DNA of 34,379 bases from Verrucomicrobiota bacterium (GTDB lineage Bacteria; Verrucomicrobiota; Verrucomicrobiia; Limisphaerales; UBA9464). Location: contig CANIZL010000073.1 in the NCBI GenBank assembly GCA_947471985.1, positions 1 through 34,379 of the forward strand, written 5' to 3'. How positions within the stretch are numbered: the stretch's first letter is position 1; each line of letters begins with the position of its first letter. The notes beneath the pieces are model-generated. The model was not told the DNA's origin, searched no databases, and saw only the letters and a list, made by a program, of their open reading frames with translations. Made by a program: the position numbers and the translations under genes. Shown here piece after piece: positions 15,568 to 24,429 of this stretch.

Positions 15568-17406
15568 ATGGCCCGCTATTCCATCGGCATCGACCTCGGC
15601 ACCACGCACTGCGCGGTCTCCTATTTCCCGCTCGACCACGAACGCGGACGCGGCACGGAACAGACCATGCTGGGAATCCCCCAGGTGACGTCGCCGGGTA
15701 CCGTGGAGGAACGCACGTTGCTGCCCTCGTTTCTCTATCTCGCGAACGCTCAGGAATTCCCCGCCGGCAGTCTCGCGCTGCCGTGGGATCCGCAGCGCTC
15801 GGGGACGGTTCTCGGTGAATTTGCCCGGACCCACGGCAGCAAGGTGCCGATGCGCCTGGTGGCCTCCGCCAAGAGCTGGCTCTGTCATGCCGGCGTGGAT
15901 CGCATGGGGCCCATTCTGCCGTGGCAGGCGCCGGCGGATGTGCAGCGCATCTCGCCGTTGGAAGCGTCCGCGCAGTATTTGGGGCACGTGCGCGCCGCGT
16001 GGAATCAGCGGTTTCCTGAAGCGGCCCTCGCCGAGCAGGAAGTGGTGCTCACCGTGCCAGCCTCGTTCGACGCCACCGCCCGCGACTTGACCCTGAAGGC
16101 GGCGCAACAGGCTGGTCTGCCGCAGGTGGTGTTGCTCGAAGAACCCCAGGCCGCGCTTTATGCGTGGACCGAGGCCATGGGGGAGAATTTTCGCAAACAC
16201 GTTCGCCCCGGAGCCGTGATCCTGGTCGTCGATGTTGGTGGCGGTACCAGTGACTTTTCGCTCATCGCCGTCACGGATCAGGGTGGGGAGGTGCAACTCA
16301 CCCGGGTGGCGGTCGGCGATCATATTCTGCTGGGCGGCGACAACATGGATCTCGCGCTGGCGCACACCGTGAATCAGCGGTTGGTGGCGGCGGGCAAGAA
16401 ACTCGATGCGTGGCAGTTTAACGCGCTGACGTTTGCGTGTCGTCAGGCCAAGGAGCAGCTCTTCAATCATCCGGAATTGCCCAGCGCGCCCATCGTGCTG
16501 CCGGGCCGCGGTTCGTCCCTGATTGGCGGGACGATCAAGACGGAGTTGTTGCGCGACGAATTGGCGCGGGTGCTGACGGACGGGTTCTTTCCCGCGACGC
16601 CGGTCACGGAGTTGCCCCAGACGGCGCGACGCACGGGCCTGGCCCAAATGTCGTTGCCCTATGCCCAGGATGCTGGCATCACCCGACACCTCGCCGCGTT
16701 TCTGACGCGTCAGGCCCGTGCCCTGGCCAGCACGCCGGATGCGCCGGTATCGGTGGCTGGGCAGAGCTTTGTGCATCCCACGGCGATTCTTTTCAACGGT
16801 GGCGTGTTCAAGGCGACCGCCCTCAAGGATCGGGTCTTGAACGTGCTCAACGGCTGGCTGGCGGCCGAAGGCGGACAACCGGTGCGGGAGTTGGAAGGTG
16901 CCGAGTACGATCTCGCCGTGGCGCGTGGTGCTGCTTACTACGGCTGGGTCCGGCAGGGGCACGGATTGCGGATTCGCGGCGGAACCGCGCGGGCGTACTA
17001 CGTCGGAGTGGAGTCGTCGATGCCGGCGATTCCCGGCATGGAACCGCCGCTGAAAGCGCTGTGTGTCGCGCCCTTCGGGATGGAGGAAGGCACTCAAGCG
17101 GACGTACCACCGCAGGAATTCGGCCTCGTCGTGGGAGAGCCCACGCGCTTCCGTTTCTTTGCCAGTTCCGTGCGCCGCGACGATCGCGTGGGCACGCTGC
17201 TGGACGAGGTTTTGGGTAACGATGAATTCGAGGAGATCGCCCCCATTGAAACCAATCTACCCGCCACCGAAGCCGCGGCGGGGCAACTCGTCCCGGTGAA
17301 TTTACAGGCCACGGTGACGGAGTTGGGCACGCTGGAACTTCGTTGCCTGGAGCACGGCGGTGCGGGTAATTGGAAGCTGGAACTCAACGTTCGGATGAAG
17401 GAGTAG
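15568..17406 (+). CDS. Divergent Hsp70 family protein (first of pair)
   Basis: A 612-residue DnaK-like chaperone ATPase. Phosphate-1 loop GIDLGTTHCAVSYF, phosphate-2 loop DVGGGTSDFS (D222) and adenosine-type motif FNGGVFKATALKDR are present, as is TVPASFDATARDLT. Insert LLPSFLYLANAQEFPAG and the SAKSWLCHAGVDR block mark the non-DnaK subgroup. The C-terminal 150 residues are short and beta-rich, ending in a GTLELRCLEH ... WKLELNV element also found in the second Hsp70; there is no long helical lid or EEVD-type tail. No DnaJ or GrpE is nearby. Co-directional with DUF2760 and a second Hsp70, so it likely forms a dedicated chaperone pair. Client unknown. Confidence 0.9.
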   Translation: MARYSIGIDLGTTHCAVSYFPLDHERGRGTEQTMLGIPQVTSPGTVEERTLLPSFLYLANAQEFPAGSLALPWDPQRSGTVLGEFARTHGSKVPMRLVASAKSWLCHAGVDRMGPILPWQAPADVQRISPLEASAQYLGHVRAAWNQRFPEAALAEQEVVLTVPASFDATARDLTLKAAQQAGLPQVVLLEEPQAALYAWTEAMGENFRKHVRPGAVILVVDVGGGTSDFSLIAVTDQGGEVQLTRVAVGDHILLGGDNMDLALAHTVNQRLVAAGKKLDAWQFNALTFACRQAKEQLFNHPELPSAPIVLPGRGSSLIGGTIKTELLRDELARVLTDGFFPATPVTELPQTARRTGLAQMSLPYAQDAGITRHLAAFLTRQARALASTPDAPVSVAGQSFVHPTAILFNGGVFKATALKDRVLNVLNGWLAAEGGQPVRELEGAEYDLAVARGAAYYGWVRQGHGLRIRGGTARAYYVGVESSMPAIPGMEPPLKALCVAPFGMEEGTQADVPPQEFGLVVGEPTRFRFFASSVRRDDRVGTLLDEVLGNDEFEEIAPIETNLPATEAAAGQLVPVNLQATVTELGTLELRCLEHGGAGNWKLELNVRMKE

Positions 17407-17443
17407 GCCCCGCTCCGTCATCCGGCTTCTGGATCCCCTTCGT

Positions 17444-20272
17444 TTGTCTGCTTCCCGCTACATTGTCGGCATCGACCTCGGCACGACCAATTGTGCGGTG
17501 GCGTATGCGTCCGCCGATGTCGAGGCCGTCGACGGGGTGCGTGATTTCCCGATCCCGCAATTGGAGCGGCCGGGGCAGGTGGCGGCGCTGTCGTTGTTGC
17601 CGTCCGCGCTTTACGTACCCAGTCCGCACGAGTTGCCGCCGGGAGCGACCGCACTGCCGTGGGGTCCTTCGGACGCAGTGTTGGTGGGCGAGTTTGCGCG
17701 CTGGCAGGGAGCGCGGGTGCCCGGGCGCCTGGTGAGTTCGGCGAAGAGTTGGTTGTGTCACGACGGGGTGGATCGTTCCGCCGCGATCCTGCCGTGGGGC
17801 GCCCCTCCGGAGGTGGCGAAGGTATCGCCCACGGAGGCCACGGCCCGCTTGCTGGCGCACCTGGTCGCGGCATGGAATCATGCGTACCCCGAGGCGCCCT
17901 TGGGCGAACAGGAAGTGGTCATCACGGTTCCCGCTTCCTTTGATGAAGTCGCGCGGGCCTTGACCGTCGCGGCGGCCCAGCAGGCGGGATTGCAGCGGCT
18001 CACGCTCGTCGAGGAACCCCAGGCGGCGTTTTACGATTTCACGGCGCATCACCCGGAGCAACTCGCCGAAACCTTGCGGGACGTGCGCCTGGTTTTGGTA
18101 GTGGATGTTGGCGGTGGCACCACCGACTTCACGCTGATTGCGGTGCAGGCCACGGAGACCGGGCCGGATTTGCGCCGGATCGCGGTGGGCGATCACCTGA
18201 TGCTGGGCGGCGACAACATGGACGCGGCCCTCGCCCGACGCGTGGAAACCCAGTGGGCGCAGGACGGGCGAAAACTGAATCCGGCGCAATGGTTGCAACT
18301 GGTCCAGTCAGCGCGCGGCGCGAAGGAAGCTCTGCTCGGAGCCACTCCCGCCGAACGGCACGGCATCGCGGTCGTAGGTGCCGGAAGTCGGTTGTTGGCC
18401 GGAACCCTTTCGGCGGAACTCGGCCGCGAAGAAACCGAAGCGGTGATTCTCGACGGATTTTTTCCGGTGGGCACCGCGGATGAAGTTCCGCGGCGCGGCG
18501 CCCGGGGTGCCTTGCAGGAACTGGGATTGCCCTACGCGCAGGATGCCGCGATTACCCGGCACTTGGCCGCGTTTTTACGCCAGCATGCGGCGGCGGCGTG
18601 GACGGCGTTGGGGCGTGGGGATCTTGGGGCGGGATTGCCCCGGCCCGACGCCATTCTGTTGAACGGTGGCGTGTTCAATTCCCCGAAGCTCACCGCGCGA
18701 CTGCGGGACGTCCTTTCTTCGTGGTGGCCGGACGCACCTTCGTTGCGCCTACTGCCGCATCATTCGTTGGAACTGGCCGTCGCCCGCGGCGCGGCGCATT
18801 ACGGGCGGGTGCGCCACGGCTGGGGCCGACGCATCGGAGGCGGGGCGGCCCATGCGTTTTATGTCGGCCTGGCGGGCGAATCGGGGCCGCGTGCGGTTTG
18901 CCTGATTCCGCGCGGTCAGGAGGAGGGTGCCGCGGTGGACTTGAATCAACGTCCGTTCGAACTGGCCCTGGGGCAGCCGGTCCAGTTTCCACTGTATACC
19001 ACCAGCTCGGATCGCGCGGATCGGCCCGGAGATCTGGTGTCCGTGGGTGAGGACTTTCGACCGTTGCCGCCGATTCACACGGTGTTGAAGAGTGCGGGCA
19101 TTTCGAAGGGCGGCGTGCCGGTCCACCTGCGCGCGACTATCACCGAGGTGGGAACCCTGGAACTCTGGTGCGTGGCGCAGGATCGACCCGAGCGATGGCG
19201 ATTGGAATTCGAACTCCGCGGCGCGCCAGCTCCGACCGATCCCGCTGCGGTTCGACCGGTCACGGAATCCCTGCCGCGACGCTTTGCCGACGCCCAGGCG
19301 GCGATCCAGCGGGTCTACGGTTCCGGGGGAGCGGGGGATGGGACGAAAGAAGCACGGCAATTGGGCCGAACGCTGGAGCAGTGGGTGGGTTCGCGGGAAA
19401 CCTGGCGGGCTCCCGTATTGCGCGAACTCTGGAGCCTGCTCCATGCCGGCGCCAAGGCCCGGCGGCGATCGGTGGATCACGAGCGGGCTTTTTACCAGCT
19501 CGCCGGCTATACGTTGCGCCCCGGCTATGGCTATCCTTTGGATGCCTGGCGTTGCGAGCAGATGTTTCCGCGTTTCACCGAAGGCGTGACGCATCGCGAC
19601 GGGCCGCTGGTCTGGAACGACTTTTGGATTCTTTGGCGTCGCCTCGCCGGCGGCCTGACGGAAACGCAGCAACAGGAGATCTACGCGTACCTGAAGCCGC
19701 ATCTCGCCCGGCGCATTTTGCCGCACAAATCCAAGTCCCTGCCCAAACCGAAAGGGGTTCAGCCCGAAGGCTTGGATGAAATGGTCCGACTTGCGGCGGC
19801 GTTGGAGCAGATCGGCGCGGGCGACAAGATGGAGCTGGGACATTGGATCGTCGAACGCCTCAAGGATCCCACTGCGGCGGCGGGTCCGTGGGCCTGGGCC
19901 TTGGGGCGTCTGGGCGCGCGCGAGCCCCTGCACGGCAGTCCGCATCGGACGGTCCCGGCGGCGCAGGCGGCTGCCTGGCTGAGTTTTCTTTTGGGCTTGA
20001 ATCTGCGCGGCACGGCGGGCGCCCTGTTTGCGGTGACCCAACTTGCCCGCCGCACCGGTGATCGCGCGCGGGATGTCGACGACGCCCTGCGCGACGCGAC
20101 GCTCGCTGCCCTGCGGACGGCGGCGGCGCCGGAGCGTTGGCAGCAGATGGTCCGGGAAGTGGTGGAATTGGATGCCGAAGAAGAAGCCCAGGCCTTGGGG
20201 GATTCCCTCCCGCTGGGGCTTCGATTGGAGCCGGTTTCGGTTTCCTCTCGAACGGGCAGGTCCGCCAGCTGA
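17444..20272 (+). CDS. Hsp70 family protein with C-terminal DUF3731-like extension (second of pair)
   Basis: A 942-residue relative of the preceding protein: GIDLGTTNCAVAY, SAKSWLCHDGVDR, VVDVGGGTTDFTL (D221) and LNGGVFNSPKL. After a shared beta element (GTLELWCVAQ ... WRLEFELR) a long extension from about residue 600 to 942 carries conserved-looking helices (HAGAKARRRSVDHERAFYQL, RPGYGYPLDAWR, WNDFWILWRRLAGGLTE); I assign it to DUF3731 with moderate confidence. The start is a TTG 37 bp after the first Hsp70 stop; the GIDLGTTN loop then falls at the correct distance, and no ATG is available upstream of it. The two Hsp70s probably arose by duplication and then diverged in their C-termini. Confidence 0.9.
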   Translation: MSASRYIVGIDLGTTNCAVAYASADVEAVDGVRDFPIPQLERPGQVAALSLLPSALYVPSPHELPPGATALPWGPSDAVLVGEFARWQGARVPGRLVSSAKSWLCHDGVDRSAAILPWGAPPEVAKVSPTEATARLLAHLVAAWNHAYPEAPLGEQEVVITVPASFDEVARALTVAAAQQAGLQRLTLVEEPQAAFYDFTAHHPEQLAETLRDVRLVLVVDVGGGTTDFTLIAVQATETGPDLRRIAVGDHLMLGGDNMDAALARRVETQWAQDGRKLNPAQWLQLVQSARGAKEALLGATPAERHGIAVVGAGSRLLAGTLSAELGREETEAVILDGFFPVGTADEVPRRGARGALQELGLPYAQDAAITRHLAAFLRQHAAAAWTALGRGDLGAGLPRPDAILLNGGVFNSPKLTARLRDVLSSWWPDAPSLRLLPHHSLELAVARGAAHYGRVRHGWGRRIGGGAAHAFYVGLAGESGPRAVCLIPRGQEEGAAVDLNQRPFELALGQPVQFPLYTTSSDRADRPGDLVSVGEDFRPLPPIHTVLKSAGISKGGVPVHLRATITEVGTLELWCVAQDRPERWRLEFELRGAPAPTDPAAVRPVTESLPRRFADAQAAIQRVYGSGGAGDGTKEARQLGRTLEQWVGSRETWRAPVLRELWSLLHAGAKARRRSVDHERAFYQLAGYTLRPGYGYPLDAWRCEQMFPRFTEGVTHRDGPLVWNDFWILWRRLAGGLTETQQQEIYAYLKPHLARRILPHKSKSLPKPKGVQPEGLDEMVRLAAALEQIGAGDKMELGHWIVERLKDPTAAAGPWAWALGRLGAREPLHGSPHRTVPAAQAAAWLSFLLGLNLRGTAGALFAVTQLARRTGDRARDVDDALRDATLAALRTAAAPERWQQMVREVVELDAEEEAQALGDSLPLGLRLEPVSVSSRTGRSAS

Positions 20273-20340
20273 TCGGGTTTTTCTTGGGTTTTCCGGCCAT
20301 TTAATCACCCCGGGCGATGACCTCGGGCCGGGCCAAAGGG

Positions 20341-20364
20341 GTGCCAGGTTCAGGGTTTTGGCAC
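20341..20364 (+). repeat. RAYT-type REP-like hairpin
   Basis: Starts with gtgccaggttc, the core seen at 26337 and, inverted, at 930. Terminal gtgcca and tggcac pair as a 6-bp stem with a 12-nt loop. It lies 68 bp after the Hsp70 operon stop and could also act as a transcript end, though no T-tract follows. Confidence 0.6.
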
Positions 20365-20482
20365 CAAAGCGTCCTGCCGCGCGCTCCGATAAAATGGTGT
20401 TACCGCCTCCCATTCAGAATTTCCCCGATTAGGGTCATTTGGTTGGTAAGGAGCCTCGAAGTTCTGCGCTACGTGTAGTGGA

Positions 20483-20497
20483 GGCCTCCGGGAGGCC
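20483..20497 (+). promoter_or_regulatory. Inverted repeat ahead of the TolB-like gene, may overlap its ribosome site
   Basis: ggcctcc and ggaggcc form a 7-bp inverted repeat around one base. The second arm contains ggagg, the only Shine-Dalgarno-like run before the ATG at 20509. Pairing would hide it. Inference only. Confidence 0.3.
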
Positions 20498-20508
20498 GCC
20501 GAATTTCG

Positions 20509-21981
20509 ATGGAGACACTTTTGCTTCGCTGGGTCCGTGCCGTTGCCGCGGTGGCGCTTTTGACCCCATTCCTGCACGGCGCCGGCGCCATTTATTTCAA
20601 TCGCGTAGCCCCCGGCGCCGGGTTTCCCGAACTGCACCGGATCAATTCCGACGGCACCGGCGAAGTGGTGATTCCCGTCAATCTGCCCTCCGCCCTCAAT
20701 CCCACGGTTTCGCGCGATGGCCGCCGGTTGCTGGTGACCTCCCCGGATCCGGGCCGCCCCTTCAAACTCAGCCAAAACGTTTATGCTTTGGACCTGACCA
20801 CCGGATTCGTCGGGCGGGTCACCAGTTACTCCGATGAGTACGTTTTGAATGGGGTGCGGTTTCAGGATGATCTGGCCCGGTTGTTCGGCAACAACACCAT
20901 CTCCTCCTACAAAATCAATTTCCCCTACCACAAGGCGTTCTCGCCCGAGGGCGGCCGGTTGGTCACGATGAACCTGTTCAAATCGGGCTCCGTTCACTTG
21001 GGCGTGGCGCTCGATCCGACCGAGGTGCAGGCCAGCAGCGGTCGGTTTCCCATAGTCGATGTTTATCGGTTCAGTGATGCACTTCCGGCGGGGCCCTATG
21101 TTTTTCTGGCAGCGCAGGAACGGGATGGTTTCAACCAGGGGGGCGATGGGGTTGATTGGCATCCGGCTTTGAATGAAGTGGTGGCCGCAGTGGCGTCGGA
21201 TATTTCCGCCGTTGGCACGGCGGGTCGCACCGGGCTGGAGGGAACAGTGCTGGCCGTCTTTTCCACGACCAGCATTTCCCCATTTCTGCGCAAACTTACC
21301 AATCCAGTGGGGCAGGCTGACGCCTTTTTTAATATCTCGACCTTGATATCCACGGTGGCCACGCCGCACGATTATGCGCCCGCCATTTCGGCCGACGGCA
21401 CCCGGGTGGCCTACGTCCGGCACGTCCTCCGGCAGGACACCCGCTTCGATGGTGCCGGTATCGCGCCCTTGCCGGCGCTGTGTTCGATTCGGATGATCAA
21501 CTACGACGGGTCCGGGGATCGTGAAGTGCTGCGACTGAATGAAGGTCTATGGATCACCCGGCTCGCGTGGGCCCCCGATGGCTCGGAGATCGCCTTCGAT
21601 TTATCCCCGCAGGCGGTGATCAATGGTTGGAATTCCCTGTTGGGCGACGTTTCGCGATCGGAGATTTACGCGGTCAATGCCAACGGCTCAAATCCGCGGC
21701 GCGTTGTGGCCGCCCCCGCGTCCTATCCGACCTGGTCGCCGATCAACTTCACAGCTGGACAGGCGACCATACCCCGTTTTCAAGTGCGCCGGGACGGGGG
21801 CGATCTCCTGTTGGCGGTCAGCAATTTGGTCCCGGGTCGACGTTTTGCCGTGGAAGGGAGCGTGGATTTGAAATCGTGGCGGGAGGAATACGCGCAGACG
21901 GCGAGTGCGACGGATGAGTTGGTTCGCGTGACGCCCCGCGCGGGGAACTTGGCGGGATTCTTTCGGGTGCGGGCTTTTTGA
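20509..21981 (+). CDS. Exported TolB-like beta-propeller protein
   Basis: A 490-residue protein with an N-terminal signal peptide (residues 1-27, VRAVAAVALLTPFLHGAGA). Repeated WD40-like/TolB-type units are visible: HRINSDGTGEVVI with NPTVSRDGRRLLVTS, APAISADGTRVAYVRH, LAWAPDGSEIAFDLS and IYAVNANGSNPRRVV with YPTWSP. The last 65 residues form a separate module, FAVEGSVDLKSWREEY ... GFFRVRAF, related to the ends of the two giant proteins at 26741 and 29386. No enzyme motif is visible. Likely a periplasmic or surface propeller for binding. Its stop (TGA 21979-21981) lies 47 bp before the PDZ protein start, suggesting co-transcription. Confidence 0.75.
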   Translation: METLLLRWVRAVAAVALLTPFLHGAGAIYFNRVAPGAGFPELHRINSDGTGEVVIPVNLPSALNPTVSRDGRRLLVTSPDPGRPFKLSQNVYALDLTTGFVGRVTSYSDEYVLNGVRFQDDLARLFGNNTISSYKINFPYHKAFSPEGGRLVTMNLFKSGSVHLGVALDPTEVQASSGRFPIVDVYRFSDALPAGPYVFLAAQERDGFNQGGDGVDWHPALNEVVAAVASDISAVGTAGRTGLEGTVLAVFSTTSISPFLRKLTNPVGQADAFFNISTLISTVATPHDYAPAISADGTRVAYVRHVLRQDTRFDGAGIAPLPALCSIRMINYDGSGDREVLRLNEGLWITRLAWAPDGSEIAFDLSPQAVINGWNSLLGDVSRSEIYAVNANGSNPRRVVAAPASYPTWSPINFTAGQATIPRFQVRRDGGDLLLAVSNLVPGRRFAVEGSVDLKSWREEYAQTASATDELVRVTPRAGNLAGFFRVRAF

Positions 21982-22028
21982 ACCCGCTGGCTCGGTTCCT
22001 TCCGTTGGCTTTTAAGAATCATTTTATC

Positions 22029-23510
22029 ATGCGCCTCAATCTGCCCTTTCGCCGGTTCTGGCGATATCTGGCTCTGACTTGGACACTTCTTGCGATGTTT
22101 ACCCCTTCGACGTTCGCGCAATCCGATTCTCCCACGGGCGGTGTGGGCCTTGGGCTCAAGGCAACGGACGAGGGACGGATTCTCATCGAATTCGTGGCTC
22201 CTGGTGGGCCGGGCGAGAGGGCCGGATTGCGGGTGGGGGATCAACTTGTGCGGGTGGGTGAGCGGTCGGTGGCCGATCTCGGTGGATCCCAATTGGTGGA
22301 CGCCATTCGCGGTCCGGTGGGTTCCAAAGTGGTGCTGACTTACCTCCGGGCGGGTGGTGCACCGCAATCCGCGACGGTCCTTCGGGCACCCCTGGGGAGT
22401 CGCGGCCCGGTGGTTCCGGAATCGGCAACGCCACCGCCGCTACCGCTACCACTACCATCAGGTGCAGCGGGTAAACCGACGTCCCCGGGCGCGCCGGGCA
22501 AAAAGAGCGGAAGCCTTCGATTTACTCAGCAAAGTCTCCGGGATCCCGCGGCTCAGAACGTGGTCGCGGTCAACTTCCTGCTGCCCCAAGGTTGGAAATA
22601 TCAGGGACAGATCGTTTGGTTGCCCAACTATAGCGTGCTGGCCAATCTGCGGTTGCGCTTGGAAGACACCAATTCCGCCACGGCGATCGATTGGTTGCCG
22701 ACACAACACTTTTCCTATACCGACCAGCTGCCGGGATTGGTACAACCGGGGGCCAATTGGATGGGGGCCATTCTCGCGGCGCCGATCACGGATCCGGCGC
22801 AGTTTGTGGAGGCTTTCTGGGGGCCCCAGACGTTGTCGCATTTGCGGAATCTCCGGCCCTCCGCGCAAGAGGAGTTTCCGGGGATCGCCCGGGAGGCGGT
22901 GGCCCAGAATCCGGGCTGGCACGCCCGTGCTTTCCGGCTTCGTTATACCTTCGACCAGGCGGGCCGGCCTTGGGAACAGGATGTCTATTTTACGCTGGCC
23001 TACGCACCGGTGAATGCCGGCATCGCCATGTGGAATGTGCAGCGGGCTTTCACTTGCTCGGGCCCCCGGGGCACCTTGGACGCCTCGGTCGGGCTCCTGA
23101 AGGCGGTGATTAGCAATACCAGTTTTTCCGGCGAATGGCTGGCGACGTACGGAGTGGTCCAGCAATTGCGGCGTCAGGGATTGCAACAACAGATGGCGGA
23201 CACTGCGGCCTTCGGGCAACAGCTTCAGCAATACAACGCCCACATTCAACGGCTGGGACAGCAGATGCACGAGGAGCGGATGAAATCATTCGATCGGATT
23301 GCCGAGAGTCAGCGGGAGTATTTGGGCGGCGTGGAAACTTATACCGATCCTTATCAACGCATGGGCATCTACGTGCCCGCCGGCTATCGCGAGCACTGGG
23401 TGAATGAGAAGGGGGAGATCCTGTTGGCGGACCAGGTGGGTTTCAATCCCAACGTGGGCGACGTCCATGATTGGAGAAAGATGGAGCGGCGGGATCCCAT
23501 GAAGCAGTAG
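22029..23510 (+). CDS. Exported PDZ-domain protein of unknown function
   Basis: A 493-residue protein starting at the ATG at 22029; this start gives a clean signal peptide (RFWRYLALTWTLLAMF ... FAQ). An in-frame TTG at 21978 overlaps the previous stop and is less likely. A PDZ domain covers roughly residues 35-115 (LIEFVAPGGPGERAGLRVGD, VLTYLRAGG). A Pro/Gly linker is followed by a large domain (about 160-400) with LLPQGWKYQGQIVWLP, a Gln-rich helical stretch (about 380-430) and a C-terminal motif YTDPYQRMGIYVPAGY ... HWVNEKGEILLADQ. No protease triad is evident. It may act in envelope protein handling; function is not recognised. Confidence 0.75.
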   Translation: MRLNLPFRRFWRYLALTWTLLAMFTPSTFAQSDSPTGGVGLGLKATDEGRILIEFVAPGGPGERAGLRVGDQLVRVGERSVADLGGSQLVDAIRGPVGSKVVLTYLRAGGAPQSATVLRAPLGSRGPVVPESATPPPLPLPLPSGAAGKPTSPGAPGKKSGSLRFTQQSLRDPAAQNVVAVNFLLPQGWKYQGQIVWLPNYSVLANLRLRLEDTNSATAIDWLPTQHFSYTDQLPGLVQPGANWMGAILAAPITDPAQFVEAFWGPQTLSHLRNLRPSAQEEFPGIAREAVAQNPGWHARAFRLRYTFDQAGRPWEQDVYFTLAYAPVNAGIAMWNVQRAFTCSGPRGTLDASVGLLKAVISNTSFSGEWLATYGVVQQLRRQGLQQQMADTAAFGQQLQQYNAHIQRLGQQMHEERMKSFDRIAESQREYLGGVETYTDPYQRMGIYVPAGYREHWVNEKGEILLADQVGFNPNVGDVHDWRKMERRDPMKQ

Positions 23511-23513
23511 TTG

Positions 23514-23560
23514 CGATCCCCCCGCGTCGGAGGCCCTTCTGGAACGGGCGACGGGGATCG
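23514..23560. terminator. Possible bidirectional hairpin between convergent genes
   Basis: cgatcccc (23514-23521) and ggggatcg (23553-23560) form a perfect 8-bp inverted repeat; inside, gtcg and cgac can extend the stem across a bulge. It begins 4 bp after the PDZ gene stop and faces the end of the minus-strand membrane gene. There is no T-tract, so termination is inferred from position and stem strength. Confidence 0.4.
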
Positions 23561-23616
23561 ATGTTATCGCTTGTTCCTCGCCCAGCCGGTTGGCCAATGG
23601 GTGGGGCCTTAGAGGC

Positions 23617-24429
23617 TCAGCGGTTCGGCGCAGTTTTCCCTGCCGTCAGGCGATCGCGGCTGGGCACGTACTCCACGAAGTATTCCGCGCGGTAGGCCAG
23701 GAAGTGGGCGCCGTAATTTGTCGTGCCGGACGCGATGGCTGGCACGGCCCAGGATCGATCCTTTAGCTGAGCCACGACTTCCACCGGCGTGAGGACACGG
23801 TCGAGGCGGAGGCCGAAGTTCACTGGGAAGCGCTGGTTGGAAAAGACGGTCGCATCAAGTACCCGGCGCAGCGTCGAGGGGCGCGGGCTGGCCGGGCGAA
23901 AGTTCTCGATGCGATGACGTCGGCCGGCCGCATCAATAATTCGGAAAACTTCGGCCAAGTACGGGTCGGTGGCTTCGGGGCGGAGGGTCAGTTCCGCTGC
24001 GGTCTGGCAGACTTCGGAGATCCTCGTCCCATCCACCAACAGCACCGGATAGGGGAGTTGGGCGGGCGTGAGTTGGGGCGCTGTGGCCTTGCTGGCAGCC
24101 AAGCTGACTCCGTGGAAACCCAGCCAGGCGGTCAGGTAAACCATTACCAGGAAGCAGATCGTCGCGGATTCACGAATGATCTGCCAGAGGCAGAATCCGA
24201 TCAGCAGGACCGCGGCGCGGGCTCCTGCGTGGAGCCGGCCGCGATTTCCTGGAACGATGAGGGCGGCAAGGAGCAGACCCAGGGCCACCAGGGGAAGGAT
24301 CGTGATCAGCGGATTCAGTTCGGAAGCGCCGAATGAACGACGGAAGCCGCCGGCGACCGGGCTCAGGACGACAAATCCCCCGCCGAACAGCACCAGGAGG
24401 CTGCCCAGCAACCAGCGCGCCGCCATCAT
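23617..24429 (-). CDS. Membrane protein of unknown function
   Basis: A 270-residue protein with about four predicted membrane helices in the first 110 residues (WLLGSLLVLFGGGFVVLSPV, ITILPLVALGLLLAALIV, ARAAVLLIGFCLWQII, ICFLVMVYLTAWLGF). The remaining 160 residues are soluble: TPAQLPYPVLLVDGTRISEV, then FRIIDAAGRRHRIENFRP and a C-terminal AHFLAYRAEYFVEYVPS. I do not recognise a family. The start (ATGATG at 24429) overlaps the stop of the upstream 569-residue gene, so the two are probably made together. The side facing the cytoplasm is not determined. Confidence 0.7.
   Translation of the reverse strand: MMAARWLLGSLLVLFGGGFVVLSPVAGGFRRSFGASELNPLITILPLVALGLLLAALIVPGNRGRLHAGARAAVLLIGFCLWQIIRESATICFLVMVYLTAWLGFHGVSLAASKATAPQLTPAQLPYPVLLVDGTRISEVCQTAAELTLRPEATDPYLAEVFRIIDAAGRRHRIENFRPASPRPSTLRRVLDATVFSNQRFPVNFGLRLDRVLTPVEVVAQLKDRSWAVPAIASGTTNYGAHFLAYRAEYFVEYVPSRDRLTAGKTAPNR

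Noticed and set aside
15496-17097. 533-codon open frame on the minus strand
   Set aside because: It is fully antisense to the first Hsp70 gene, Arg/Gly/His-rich and without motifs; long antisense frames are normal in GC-rich coding DNA.
18749-20413. 554-codon open frame on the minus strand
   Set aside because: Antisense to the second Hsp70 gene, composition typical of a shadow frame.
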